From NCBI GenBank assembly GCA_963783945.1, contig CAWAPS010000029.1, forward strand, positions 306,760 to 370,759: DNA of 64,000 bases, given 5' to 3'. Source of the stretch: CAWAPS01 sp963783945. Its GTDB lineage: Bacteria; Actinomycetota; Acidimicrobiia; Acidimicrobiales; Palsa-688. Positions 41,876 to 50,653 of this stretch are shown in pieces (positions within the stretch are counted from its first letter, which is position 1; each line of letters opens with the position of its first letter). The notes beneath the pieces are model-generated. The model worked only from the letters and a program-made list of their open reading frames with translations, searched no databases and was not told the origin of the DNA. Both the position numbers and the translations under genes were made by a program.

Positions 41876-42976
41876 TCAGCTGATGTCGAGCATCCGCTGG
41901 AGGGCCACCCGCGACCAGTCGGCCACCTCGGGATCGACGCTGATCTGGTTGACCACCCGCCCGGCGACAAGCTCCTCGAGGACCCAGGCCAGGTGGGGGG
42001 CGTCGATGCGGAACATGGTCGAGCACGGACACACGAGGGGATCGAGCGACACGATGGTCATGTCGGGGTGCTCGGAAGCCAGGCGCTGGACCAGGTGGAT
42101 CTCGGTCGCGACGGCCAGGACCGAGCCGGAGGGGGCGCGGTCGACCGCGGAGATGATGTAGTCGGTGCTGCCCACCTCGTCGGCCAGCTCCACCACTTCG
42201 TGGCTGCATTCGGGGTGGGCGATGACCAGTCCCCCCGGGTGCTCGGCCCGAAATGACTCAACGTGCTCGGGCCGGAACCTCTGGTGGACCGAACAGTGGC
42301 CCTTCCACAGAAGGAAGCGGGCTTCCTTTATGGTCAGATCGTCGAGGCCGCCCATATCGAGCCGGGGATTCCATACCGCCATATCGCCGGCGCTGAAACC
42401 GAGTTGGAATGCCGTGTTCCGGCCGAGGTGCTGGTCCGGGAAGAACAGCAGCTTGGTCGCAGGCCAGTACCTCTCGAGAGCCCACGAGATGATCTTTCGG
42501 GCGTTGGAGGAGGTGCACACCGCCCCCCCTTGGCGGCCGACGAATGCCTTGAGGGCAGCGGAAGAGTTCATGTAGGTGATGGGTACGACCGAGTCGATAT
42601 CGGTGACGCCGGCGAGGGACTCCCAGGCCTCCTCCACCGAGTCGAGGTCGGCCATGTCGGCCATGGAGCACCCGGCGTTCAGATCGGGAAGGATCACCCG
42701 CTGGTTGGGCGAGGTCAGAACGTCGGCGGATTCGGCCATGAAGTGCACCCCGCAGAAGACCACGAACTCGGCGTCAGAGGCCGCCGCCAACCTGGACAAG
42801 CCGAACGAATCGCCCCGGGCATCGGCCCAACGCATCACCTCGTCCCGTTGATAGTGGTGCCCGAGGATCATCAGGCGCGACCCCAGGGTCGCCTTGGCCT
42901 CGCCGATCCGGCGCGCCAGGTCCTCGCGTGTCGATGTGGAGTAGCCCTCGGGGAGCGGTCCCTGTAGGCGAAGCAT
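41876..42976 (-). CDS. nadA: Quinolinate synthase A
   Basis: NadA condenses iminoaspartate with dihydroxyacetone phosphate in NAD synthesis and carries a 4Fe-4S cluster. The 366-residue protein has the three cluster cysteines in VVFCGVHFMAES, IAHPECSHEV and VCPCSTMFRI, with ILGHHYQRDEVMRWAD near the N-terminus. The ATG at 42976 follows GGAGG. A small stem CTCC-GTTC-GGAG overlaps that ribosome binding site and could modulate translation, which is speculative. nadB and nadC are not nearby. Confidence 0.95.
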   Translation of the reverse strand: MLRLQGPLPEGYSTSTREDLARRIGEAKATLGSRLMILGHHYQRDEVMRWADARGDSFGLSRLAAASDAEFVVFCGVHFMAESADVLTSPNQRVILPDLNAGCSMADMADLDSVEEAWESLAGVTDIDSVVPITYMNSSAALKAFVGRQGGAVCTSSNARKIISWALERYWPATKLLFFPDQHLGRNTAFQLGFSAGDMAVWNPRLDMGGLDDLTIKEARFLLWKGHCSVHQRFRPEHVESFRAEHPGGLVIAHPECSHEVVELADEVGSTDYIISAVDRAPSGSVLAVATEIHLVQRLASEHPDMTIVSLDPLVCPCSTMFRIDAPHLAWVLEELVAGRVVNQISVDPEVADWSRVALQRMLDIS

Positions 42977-43257
42977 GTAGAACCTCCGAACGGAGAAACC
43001 TCTACAGCGGTCGGCGGGGACAGCCCGGTCGCCCGTCCGCGGGGATGTCGACCTCGAGGTGGATATGTCGCCGGATACCGGGCCGGCAATGGAATCTTAC
43101 GACGTTATGGGAGACTTCGCCGGGAAGACCTTTTTCGTGGCCCGGGAGGTGGTCCGTCTCCCCGGTGCTGCTTGCTGTCGCGAGCGCCCGCCCGTCCCCG
43201 GGCCGGGAGGGAAAAGTTGCCGGCCGGACTGTCCCTCGCCTGAGGCACACTCGAAGT

Positions 43258-45642
43258 GTGCTCCAGCGACCGCCTTCGGGGACCATTCCCGACTCCCCCG
43301 GGTCTTATCAGTTCCGGGACCGCGACGGCCGGGTCATCTACGTGGGCAAGGCAAAGTCGCTGAGGAGCCGCCTCTCCAACTACTTCCAGAATCCTGCTCA
43401 TCTCCCGCCCCGCACGGCCCAGATGGTGGCCCAGGCCGAGACCGTCGAGTGGATCCAGGTTCGCAACGACGTCGAGGCACTCATGCTCGAGTACAGCCTC
43501 ATAAAGCAGCACAAGCCTCGCTTCAACGTGAGGCTCAGGGACGACAAGAGCTACCCGTTCCTGGCCCTGACAGTGAGCGACGAGTGGCCCCGCGCCCTGG
43601 TGCGTCGAGGGACGCGGGATAAGGGGACCAGGTACTTCGGGCCGTACGCCCACGCCTACGCCATCCGGGAGACGCTGGATTCTCTGACCAGGACCTTTCC
43701 CATCCGGACCTGCAGCGACGTCAAGTTTCGCAACCACCAGCGCCTCGGCCGGCCCTGCCTGCTCCATCACATCGAGAAGTGCTCGGGTCCGTGCATCAAC
43801 GCGATTGAACACGAGGAGTACGAGAAGCTGGTCGACGAGCTCGCTTCGTTCCTTGAAGGCGATACCCAACCGGTGATCAAGCGGCTCGAGACGGAGATGC
43901 GCCAAGCGGCCGACGCCCTCGAGTTCGAGAAAGCGGGGCGGTTGCGCGACCGGCTGGCCGCGGTGCGCAAGGCGGTCGAGAAGCAGCAGATGGTCACGGA
44001 GCGAGCGGAGGACCTGGACTGCTTCGGTCTGGTCGAGGACGAGCTGGAGGCGGCGATTCAGGTCTTCTACGTGCGACGGGGCCGGGTCGTCGGGCGGAAG
44101 GGCTTCATCGTCGACAAGGTCGATGACCTGTCCCGGGCCCAGCTGGTGGCCCAGGTTCTGGAGCAGCACTACGACGACCCGCCGCTCGGGGTGCCGCCCC
44201 TGGTGCTGGTTCCCGACGAGCCGGACGAGGTGAACACGGTCGAGGAGTGGCTGGGGGTGCAGCGGTCGGGAGCTGTCATCTCGGTGGTCGCCCGGCCGGT
44301 GGCGCCGGGCTCGCTGGAGGCGGCCGTCGTCATGGCCGCCGTGGTGGAGCCGGGCAGGGTGGATTCGGGCAGGGTGGATTCGGCCGTCGCGGAGGCGAGT
44401 GGGGAGGGAGCGACCTGGGCGGAGTCAGTCGGCGAGGCGGTCCAAGCCGGTCCGGTCGAGGCGGCCCAACCCGGTCCGGTCGAGGCGGCCCAACCCGGTC
44501 CGGTCGAGCCGGCCGTGATCGGGTCCGGTGCGTCCGGCGCCGCCGGGGTCGACCGGCTCAACGCCCCGGGGGAGGGGTCGGCCCACGCGGGTCAGGCCCC
44601 GGTCGCCGTGGCGGACAAGCTGATCGCCCCATCCGAAGACGGCGGGATTGGCCCCACCGGCGACGACGGGGTGGTGGCCGAAGCCCCCCGTTCTGCGGCG
44701 GCCACCCATTCCCGGTCGGCTGTGGCCGACGTGGAGTGGTGGGCGGCCAGCCAGCGCTACCGGGTGGAGCGCAGCGTCAATCCGGAGGCCCGGACCGGCG
44801 CCCGGGTGGAGATCCGGGTCCCCCAGCGGGGTGAAAAGAAGGCGCTGCTCGAGATGGTGACCAAGAATGCTGGGGAAGAGTTCGTCCGGCACCGCCTCAA
44901 GCGGGCGGCGGACCACAACGCCCGGGCCAAAGCCTTGACCGCCCTGCAGGACGCCCTGGATCTCCCGGAGTCTCCGCTGCGGATCGAGTGCTACGACATG
45001 AGCCACCTGCAGGGGACCGACTACGTCGGCTCGATGGTCGTCATGGAGGACGGAATGCCGCGGCCGCAGGAGTACCGGCGGTTCAAGGTGCGCACCGTCG
45101 AGGGCAACGACGACTTCGCGGCCATGGGCGAGGTCCTCACCCGGCGCCTCACCGCCTACCTGGCCGAAAGGGACAAGCCGGTCGAGGAGCGGCGCCGGCG
45201 CTTCGCCTACCCTCCGCAGCTCATCCTGGTCGACGGGGGAAAAGGTCAGCTCCACGTGGCCACCAGGGTCCTCGAGGAGCTCGGGCTCGAAGAGGAGATC
45301 CCGGTGGCCGCCCTGGCCAAGCAGTTCGAGGAGGTCTACCTCCCCGGACGCTCCGACCCTCTGCGGATCCCGCGCACATCCGAGGCTCTCTACCTGCTCC
45401 AGCAGATCCGGGACGAAGCGCACCGCTTCGCCATCACCTACCACCGCAACCTTCGGGGAAAAAGGATGACCGCGTCGATCCTCGACGGCATCCCCGGTCT
45501 CGGACCCAAGCGCAAGAAGAGACTCATTCGGGAGCTGGGCGGAATGAAAGCGGTCAAGGTGGCCACGAAAGACAGCCTCGAGCAGCTCCCCTGGTTGCCG
45601 GACGCGGTGGCCGGCGCCGTATACGAGCGGATTCACGGCTAG
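43258..45642 (+). CDS. uvrC: Excinuclease ABC subunit C with a large repetitive insertion
   Basis: UvrC makes both incisions in excision repair. In order: GIY-YIG domain (IPDSPGSYQF, VIYVGKAKSLRSRLSNYF), UVR motif near residue 220 (DALEFEKAGRLRDRLAAVRK), the RNase H-like endonuclease (IECYDMSHLQGTDYVGSMVV, LVDGGKGQL) and C-terminal helix-hairpin-helices (LDGIPGLGPKRKKRLI). Typical UvrC is 600-650 residues; this is 794. About 180 residues of Ala/Gly/Pro/Val/Glu-rich sequence with 24-bp tandem repeats separate EEWLGVQRSGAVISV from RVEIRVPQRGEKKALLEM, which are normally nearly adjacent. The frame is open throughout, so the insert seems translated. The GTG at 43258 gives the canonical N-terminus. 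Confidence 0.95.
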   Translation: MLQRPPSGTIPDSPGSYQFRDRDGRVIYVGKAKSLRSRLSNYFQNPAHLPPRTAQMVAQAETVEWIQVRNDVEALMLEYSLIKQHKPRFNVRLRDDKSYPFLALTVSDEWPRALVRRGTRDKGTRYFGPYAHAYAIRETLDSLTRTFPIRTCSDVKFRNHQRLGRPCLLHHIEKCSGPCINAIEHEEYEKLVDELASFLEGDTQPVIKRLETEMRQAADALEFEKAGRLRDRLAAVRKAVEKQQMVTERAEDLDCFGLVEDELEAAIQVFYVRRGRVVGRKGFIVDKVDDLSRAQLVAQVLEQHYDDPPLGVPPLVLVPDEPDEVNTVEEWLGVQRSGAVISVVARPVAPGSLEAAVVMAAVVEPGRVDSGRVDSAVAEASGEGATWAESVGEAVQAGPVEAAQPGPVEAAQPGPVEPAVIGSGASGAAGVDRLNAPGEGSAHAGQAPVAVADKLIAPSEDGGIGPTGDDGVVAEAPRSAAATHSRSAVADVEWWAASQRYRVERSVNPEARTGARVEIRVPQRGEKKALLEMVTKNAGEEFVRHRLKRAADHNARAKALTALQDALDLPESPLRIECYDMSHLQGTDYVGSMVVMEDGMPRPQEYRRFKVRTVEGNDDFAAMGEVLTRRLTAYLAERDKPVEERRRRFAYPPQLILVDGGKGQLHVATRVLEELGLEEEIPVAALAKQFEEVYLPGRSDPLRIPRTSEALYLLQQIRDEAHRFAITYHRNLRGKRMTASILDGIPGLGPKRKKRLIRELGGMKAVKVATKDSLEQLPWLPDAVAGAVYERIHG
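44434..44505 (+). repeat. 24-bp tandem repeat in the uvrC insertion, three copies
   Basis: GAGGCGGYCCAASCCGGTCC plus GGTC repeats at 44434, 44458 and 44482; the second and third copies are identical. Each encodes an eight-residue EAAQPGPV-type unit inside the extra domain of UvrC. A shorter duplication (GGCAGGGTGGATTCG) lies upstream at about 44353-44382. Confidence 0.92.
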
Positions 45643-45651
45643 GTTCGGCCC

Positions 45652-46527
45652 GTGCCTTCCGCCTCGGCCAACGGGATCACCATCGAGTACGACACCTGGG
45701 GTAACCCGTCCCAACCTACGATCGTCCTGATCATGGGCCTGGGGGCCCAGATGATCGTGTGGGACGAGGAATTCGTCAGCGCGCTGGTTGACCGTGGGTT
45801 CCACGTGATCCGCTTCGACAATCGCGACTCGGGTCGCTCCACCTGGTTCGACCAAGCCGGCGTTCCGGACATCGTGAGCGCCCAGCTGACCGGGGCCGTC
45901 CCCAAGGCCGCCTACACCCTCGTCGACATGGCGGAGGATGCGGCCGCTCTGCTCGCCTCCCTCGGGATCGAGAAGTGCCACGTAGTCGGCGCGTCCATGG
46001 GCGGGATGATCGCCCAGACCCTGGCCATCCGTCATCCTCAGAAGATGCTGAGCCTGGTGTCGATCATGTCCACCACGGGCGATCCGGCGGTGGGAAACCC
46101 CCGGGAGGACGTGGTCGCGGCGTTGTTCATGTCGGCCCCGGCCACCACCCGGGAAGGGTGCATGGACGGTGCGGTCGAGAGCTGGAAGCTGATCGGGTCG
46201 CCGGGCTTCTCCATACACGAGGACCGGATCCGGGCCCTGGCCGGCCTCTCATTCGACCGGGGGGTGAATCCCGAGGGCTCGGCCCGCCAGCTCGTCGCCA
46301 TCTTGTCGTCGCCTGACCGCACGTCGTCGCTGAAGGATCTGACTTGCCCGACGCTCGTCATCCACGGAGACGCGGACCCGCTGATCGATCCGTCGGGGGG
46401 GCGGGCCACGGCGGACGCCATTCCCGGCGCCCACCTCTGGCTGGTGCCGGGGATGGGCCACGACATACCGCCCGAACTGTTCGGCGAGGTGGCCGATCGC
46501 ATCGCGGTCAACTGCCGCGCCGCCTGA
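45652..46527 (+). CDS. Alpha/beta-hydrolase
   Basis: The 291-residue protein has the hydrolase nucleophile elbow VVGASMGGMIAQTLAIR, an acid in HGDADPLIDPSGG and the catalytic His in VPGMGHDIPPEL. FDNRDSGRSTWF forms the usual HG-like N-terminal region. Similar proteins are annotated as esterases, anthracycline methyl-esterase-like (RdmC) or proline iminopeptidase-like enzymes; the substrate is unknown. The GTG start lies nine bases after uvrC. The following methyltransferase starts 25 bases downstream, so they may be co-expressed. Confidence 0.88.
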   Translation: MPSASANGITIEYDTWGNPSQPTIVLIMGLGAQMIVWDEEFVSALVDRGFHVIRFDNRDSGRSTWFDQAGVPDIVSAQLTGAVPKAAYTLVDMAEDAAALLASLGIEKCHVVGASMGGMIAQTLAIRHPQKMLSLVSIMSTTGDPAVGNPREDVVAALFMSAPATTREGCMDGAVESWKLIGSPGFSIHEDRIRALAGLSFDRGVNPEGSARQLVAILSSPDRTSSLKDLTCPTLVIHGDADPLIDPSGGRATADAIPGAHLWLVPGMGHDIPPELFGEVADRIAVNCRAA

Positions 46528-46552
46528 ACCCGCCTGCCAGGAACGACTACCG

Positions 46553-47311
46553 ATGGCCGGCAGGGGCGATCTTTGGGAACAGAACGCAGCCTGGTGGCAA
46601 GAAGGCTTCACTGACGGCGCCGACCCGGAGTACAGCGAGCAGATCCTCCCCTTGATCGCCGGCCACCTGGCGGGGGCGAAGCAGGTCCTCGACATCGGCT
46701 GCGGAGAAGGCCAGGTCGGGCGGCTGGCGGCCGGCGTCGCCGGGGTGGGGCGGGTGGTGGGAATCGACCCGACATGGGCCCAGATCAAGGAAGCTCTCCG
46801 GCGAGACGGCGGCATAGGCGTGGTCCGAGGGGACGCCACCGCCCTGCCGTTTCCCGACGGCGCCTTCGACGCCGCGGTGGCCTGCCTGGTGTTCGAGCAC
46901 ATCTCGGACATGGGCCAGGCCATCCAGGAGGTGGGGAGGGTTCTGGCGGCCGGCGGCCGGTTCATCTTCCTCCTCAACCATCCCCTGCTCCAGACTCCCG
47001 GGTCGGGGTGGATAGACGACACCATCCTCGACGAGCAGTACTGGCGCATCGGGCCTTACCTGATGGAAGACGACAGCCTCGAAGAGGTCGAGAAGGACAT
47101 CTGGGTCCCCTTCACCCACCGCCCCCTGTCGCGATACATCAACGCGATGGCCGCCGCCGGCCTGTACGTGACCCATATGGACGAACCCGCCCCGCCGCCG
47201 GGGTTCCTCGCCCGGGCTGCCGAGTACCGGGACGCCGCCACCATTCCGAGGTTGCTGGCGCTGCGGGCGGAAAAGCTCTCCCAGCCGGAGCCGGGGAGTG
47301 GGTCGGGCTAG
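46553..47311 (+). CDS. SAM-dependent methyltransferase (type 11)
   Basis: The 252-residue Rossmann methyltransferase has motif I VLDIGCGEGQVGRLAAG, motif II VVGIDPTWAQ, motif III VVRGDATALPFPDGAFDAAV and EHISDMGQAIQEVGRVLAAG. The substrate is not identifiable; similar enzymes act on small metabolites or lipids. The start MAGRGDLWEQNAAWW at 46553 is well placed after the hydrolase. It converges on the AbiEi-like gene across 59 bases that contain an imperfect 22-base duplication. Confidence 0.87.
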   Translation: MAGRGDLWEQNAAWWQEGFTDGADPEYSEQILPLIAGHLAGAKQVLDIGCGEGQVGRLAAGVAGVGRVVGIDPTWAQIKEALRRDGGIGVVRGDATALPFPDGAFDAAVACLVFEHISDMGQAIQEVGRVLAAGGRFIFLLNHPLLQTPGSGWIDDTILDEQYWRIGPYLMEDDSLEEVEKDIWVPFTHRPLSRYINAMAAAGLYVTHMDEPAPPPGFLARAAEYRDAATIPRLLALRAEKLSQPEPGSGSG

Positions 47312-47370
47312 CCGCAAACTCACCGTCGAAGCCGGTCTAGCCCTCCGAGCGGGTCGAGCCAGCTGCAGAC

Positions 47371-48339
47371 TCAGCGCCGAAGACCCGATCCGGCCTCCGG
47401 GCCCACAGTGCCGGCCCGGGCGATAAGGACCGCCGCAACCTCGGCGGCGACCCGCCGGGACTCGTGGGTGACCACCCACCAATCGAACTCGAGCACGGTC
47501 CATCCGGCCTGGTTGAGGGCGTTGCGGCGGGCCGCGTCATATCGGGCCTGCTCGGGGGCGGAGTGGTACGCCCATCCGTTGACCTCCACGACTACGCGGA
47601 GTTCCGGGTAGGCGAAGTCCAGGCGGTAGCGGCGATCCGGCCCCCAGGCCAGTTCGACCTCGGGACGGGGCAGACCGGCCGAGCGCAGAAGGCGTCCCAT
47701 GCGGCTCTCGAGCACGCTCGGATGGGGGGCCGGGGTCAAAGCCCGGGCCGCCAGCCTGCGCTCGAACGGGCGAAGCCCGGGATGGTGGGCCAGCCGAGCC
47801 GTCTCTATCACCAGCGCGTCGGCCCGGACGACGCGACGGGCGATGGCCCGGTCGATCAAGTCATCGAGGTCAGACGATGCCACCCAGCCCGCGCAATCGA
47901 CGAGGGTGCGCACGGGGAGGGTGCAGCGGAACCCGGTGCGGTAAACCGACCGGACGGGGTGAGTGCTCCTGATGGCCCGGAAGCCTGCGCCTCTGACGAC
48001 CTTGCCCGGCGCCACGATCAGGGTCGGCACGGCGCTCGGGCGGTCTGTCATCCCGAGTAGCCAGGCGGCTGAAAGGTGGGACGCCACGGCCGATGGCCCG
48101 CATATCGCCGAGGCAGCTCGAAGGAGTAGTCGCGGTGACACGGGGACCGAAGCCGGCCGGTACACCGCCCGGTGCACGATCTCCCATTCGCCGGAGGTGG
48201 TCATGCGGTCGATCTGGTGGCGGGTCATCCCCAGGCTGAGCGCCTCGTCGCGAGTGATCACGCTGTCGTGCTTCGCCAGCCACGACGAGACGGCCAGCGC
48301 GGTAGTGGGGCTCGGGTAGCGCGTCGGCATGACTTTCAT
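47371..48339 (-). CDS. AbiEi antitoxin-like N-terminal domain plus DUF559 (Vsr-like) nuclease-fold protein
   Basis: The 322-residue protein begins with an AbiEi-type winged helix (SSWLAKHDSVITRDEALSLG, MTRHQIDRM, EWEIVHRAVYRPA). It ends with a DUF559 domain (RRYRLDFAYPELRVVVEVNG, then DAARRNALNQAGWTVLEFDW) related to very-short-patch-repair endonucleases. This combination is common in actinobacteria and its function is unsettled; it may be a repair, defence or regulatory protein. No AbiEii toxin gene is adjacent, so it is not a complete AbiE system. A 51-bp palindrome lies 43 bases upstream. The ATG at 48339 is used; an ATG three codons later is possible. Confidence 0.85.
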   Translation of the reverse strand: MKVMPTRYPSPTTALAVSSWLAKHDSVITRDEALSLGMTRHQIDRMTTSGEWEIVHRAVYRPASVPVSPRLLLRAASAICGPSAVASHLSAAWLLGMTDRPSAVPTLIVAPGKVVRGAGFRAIRSTHPVRSVYRTGFRCTLPVRTLVDCAGWVASSDLDDLIDRAIARRVVRADALVIETARLAHHPGLRPFERRLAARALTPAPHPSVLESRMGRLLRSAGLPRPEVELAWGPDRRYRLDFAYPELRVVVEVNGWAYHSAPEQARYDAARRNALNQAGWTVLEFDWWVVTHESRRVAAEVAAVLIARAGTVGPEAGSGLRR

Positions 48340-48382
48340 GATTTCTTATGGCTGAGACGGGGCTCAGAGTGGCGCTTTGCTT

Positions 48383-48433
48383 CATAGTTTGTGCGCTTAG
48401 CCCGCTCCCAGCGGGTTAAGCGCACAAACTATG
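48383..48433. promoter_or_regulatory. 51-bp near-perfect palindrome between the AbiEi-like gene and rapZ
   Basis: Arms of 24 bases (48383-48406 and 48410-48433) beginning CATAGTTTGTGCGCTTA are complementary except for one G-T pair, with a 3-base loop CCC. It lies in the divergent spacer, 43 bases from the AbiEi-like start and 85 bases from rapZ. AbiEi-type antitoxins repress their own promoters by binding inverted repeats, so an operator is a reasonable guess. A structured 5' leader or attenuator is an alternative. No T tract follows either arm. Confidence 0.65.
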
Positions 48434-48518
48434 AGTGCAACCTCCCTCAGAGGGGGGTGGGTGGGACCGACGATGCCAGTAGCGCGTGTGCCGGCCGCCG
48501 GCCCGGCACAATGGGGCC

Positions 48519-49367
48519 ATGGCCGAGTTCCTGGTCATCACTGGACTGTCGGGAGCGGGTCGCTCTCAAGCTGGAGCGACCCTCGAGGACCTGGGCTGGT
48601 TCGTGATCGACAACATGCCGACCGCTCTGATCACCAAGGTGGCGGAGCTGGCCAGCACCCCGGGGTCGACCAAGGACCGGGTCGCTCTGGTTGTCGGGCG
48701 CGACGCCGAGCAGTTCGACGAGCTGGAGTCGGCCGTGGCCCAGCTTCGGGACGACGGGGTGCAGGTGAGGACCCTGTTTCTCGAGGCGTCCGACGAGGTT
48801 CTGATCCGCCGGTTCGAGGGGACCCGCCGGCGCCACCCCCTCGGACAGGAAGGAGTGCGGGAGGCCATCCGTCTCGAGCGGGAGCGGCTGGAGACCATTC
48901 GGGCGGTGGCCGACGTCATCGTCGACACCACCGAGCTCAACGTGAACCAGCTCCGGGAGAGGCTCATCGACCTCTTCACCGACGCCCACGGCGAGCCCAT
49001 GCAGATCTCGGTCATCTCGTTCGGGTTCAAGCACGGCCTGCCGCTCGACGTGGACAATGTGTTCGACGTCCGCTTTCTCCCGAACCCTCACTGGATCGAC
49101 GAGCTCAAGCCCCTGACCGGACTGGACGAGCCTGTTCGCCGGTATGTGCTCGAGCAGCAGGAAGCGGTCGAGTTCGTCTCTCGGGTCGACGACCTCCTCG
49201 GGTTCCTGTTGCCCTGCTACGTCGGCGAGGGAAAGTCCTATCTCAGTGTGGCTATCGGCTGCACGGGAGGCCGGCACCGGTCGGTTGTCATAGCCGAGGA
49301 GCTGGCCCGGCGGATTGGGTCACGGGGGTTTGAGCCGGTCGTCTATCACCGGGATATCTCTAGATGA
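48519..49367 (+). CDS. rapZ: RNase adapter protein RapZ (nucleotide-binding, YvcJ family)
   Basis: The ~282-residue protein has the P-loop VITGLSGAGRSQAGATLEDL (Arg in place of the usual Lys, also seen in other actinobacteria), DNMPTALI, FLEASDEVLIRRFEGTRRRH and the C-terminal phosphometabolite-binding region (SFGFKHGLPLDVDNVFDVRF, IGCTGGRHRSV). In Enterobacteria RapZ guides RNase E to GlmZ; in Gram-positive bacteria the role is less clear. The ATG at 48519 gives MAEFLVITGLSG; an upstream in-frame start at 48486 is not conserved. Its stop overlaps the yvcK start (ATGA). Confidence 0.93.
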   Translation: MAEFLVITGLSGAGRSQAGATLEDLGWFVIDNMPTALITKVAELASTPGSTKDRVALVVGRDAEQFDELESAVAQLRDDGVQVRTLFLEASDEVLIRRFEGTRRRHPLGQEGVREAIRLERERLETIRAVADVIVDTTELNVNQLRERLIDLFTDAHGEPMQISVISFGFKHGLPLDVDNVFDVRFLPNPHWIDELKPLTGLDEPVRRYVLEQQEAVEFVSRVDDLLGFLLPCYVGEGKSYLSVAIGCTGGRHRSVVIAEELARRIGSRGFEPVVYHRDISR

Positions 49368-50653
49368 ACGAGCCCGAGCCGGGCGACCGATCTGAGCAGG
49401 GGAGCGCAGATCACCCGGGCGCAGTCCCTCGGGCCGGCGCTGACACCCCCGCCGACGGGGCTGCCGCCGCCAGTCAGCCAGTGGCCGCCCGCCCGGCCAA
49501 CACCGCCGCCGACGGGGCCGCCGGCGCCCGCCCGCCCGCCGCCGCCGACGGGGCTGCCGGCGACCGTCAGCCAGTGGCCGCCCGCCCGGCCAACACCGCC
49601 GCCGACGGGGCCGCCGCCGCCCGCCCGCCCGCTGGCGCCCGCCCGCCCGCCGCCGCCAGCGCCAGCCCAGGTCACCCGCCCGGCGACCCTCGCGCCGCCC
49701 GCCCGTCAAAGCCGGCCGGCGACCAGGCCACCCCCCTATTGGGCCCGACCGTCGTCGTCCTCGGGGGCGGCCACGGGCTGGCCTCGACCATCAGAGCGGT
49801 CCGGCGCTACGCCGGCCGGGTCACCGCGGTCGTATCGGTCGCCGACGACGGGGGATCGAGCGGCCGGCTGCGCCAGATCGCCGGGATCCCCGCCCCCGGC
49901 GACCTGCGGCGGTGCCTGGTTGCCATGGCGTCGGAGACGTCGTTGTGGGCTCCGGCGTTCGAGTACCGGTTCCCGTCCGGGGATCTCGAGGGCCACGCCC
50001 TCGGCAACCTGATCATCGCCGGCCTGGCCAACGTCACCGGCGACTTCACCTCTGCCCTCGAGATCGCCGGCGGCATGGTCGAGGCGGTGGGCCGGGTCTT
50101 GCCGGCGACGGCCATCCCGGTGGTGTTGAAGGCCGACGTCAGCGGCACCGAGGTGGTCGGCCAGGTCAACGTGTCCCAGGCTTGGGGGGCGATCTCGGCG
50201 GTCTCGGTGGTCCCCCCCGACGCCTCGGTCCCCGATGACGTGGTAAGTGCCATCCTCGATGCCGACCAGGTCGTGATCGGTCCGGGTTCTCTGTTCACCA
50301 GCGTCCTGGCCGTGTGCGTGGTTCCCGGCATCCTGGCGGCCCTGAATGCGCGTACGGGCGGACGGGTTTACGTATGCAACCTCCGGCCCCAACTCCCCGA
50401 GACCGCCGGGTTCGACGACGCCGATCATCTGCAGACCGTCCTCGCCCACGGGATTCCTATCGACGTAATGGTTGCGGCCGACCGCGGTGCCGGCCCCGCG
50501 ATGGGAGGAGAGGACGCCGGCGCAAGTTCGGGCGTCGCCGGCGAGGGTGGCGGGGGGACGAGCTCGAGTCGCCCCGGCACCCAGCCCCAGTCACGCCGGC
50601 CCGAGCCCCAGTCACGCCGGCCCCGGCACCAGCCCGAGTCTCGCCGGCCCTAG
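49364..50653 (+). CDS. yvcK: YvcK/CofD-like gluconeogenesis factor, repetitive N-terminus and frame-broken C-terminus
   Basis: The core (VVVLGGGHGLASTIRAVRRY, VVSVADDGGSSGRLRQIAG, PAPGDLRRCLVAMAS, HALGNLIIAGLANVTGDF, IGPGSLFTSVLAVCVVPGIL) is the YvcK/CofD-like fold, which affects cell shape and gluconeogenic growth and binds UDP-sugars. The ATG overlaps rapZ. About 127 Ala/Pro/Asp-rich residues precede the core, largely a 93-bp direct duplication. After residue ~375 the frame enters Ser/Arg/Pro-rich repeats and stops at 50653. The family-like C-terminus (LFGVPVVRGPIARPDGTGHD, then ELGAVLRQLT) is encoded in another frame and ends at 50855, so an indel or frameshift in the linker is likely. Confidence 0.9.
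   Translation: MNEPEPGDRSEQGSADHPGAVPRAGADTPADGAAAASQPVAARPANTAADGAAGARPPAAADGAAGDRQPVAARPANTAADGAAAARPPAGARPPAAASASPGHPPGDPRAARPSKPAGDQATPLLGPTVVVLGGGHGLASTIRAVRRYAGRVTAVVSVADDGGSSGRLRQIAGIPAPGDLRRCLVAMASETSLWAPAFEYRFPSGDLEGHALGNLIIAGLANVTGDFTSALEIAGGMVEAVGRVLPATAIPVVLKADVSGTEVVGQVNVSQAWGAISAVSVVPPDASVPDDVVSAILDADQVVIGPGSLFTSVLAVCVVPGILAALNARTGGRVYVCNLRPQLPETAGFDDADHLQTVLAHGIPIDVMVAADRGAGPAMGGEDAGASSGVAGEGGGGTSSSRPGTQPQSRRPEPQSRRPRHQPESRRP
49454..49639 (+). repeat. 93-bp direct duplication in the yvcK 5' region
   Basis: Two copies starting GACGGGGCTGCCG at 49454 and 49547 encode a 31-residue unit containing QPVAARPANTAADGAA. The period is divisible by three, so the reading frame is kept. 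Confidence 0.85.

Noticed and set aside
41472..42209. N-terminal extension of RarA through repeat element B and into nadA
   Set aside because: The extension is Pro/Arg-rich, overlaps nadA, and RarA homology starts only after 41471.
44425..46218. A 597-codon minus-strand frame opposite uvrC and the hydrolase
   Set aside because: It has no domain; the plus-strand genes have catalytic motifs throughout.
47371..48339. Complete AbiE toxin-antitoxin system
   Set aside because: Only the AbiEi-like domain is present, fused to DUF559; no AbiEii nucleotidyltransferase is adjacent.
48383..48433. Rho-independent terminator
   Set aside because: The stem is very long but no T tract follows on either strand, and it lies between divergent gene starts rather than at gene ends.
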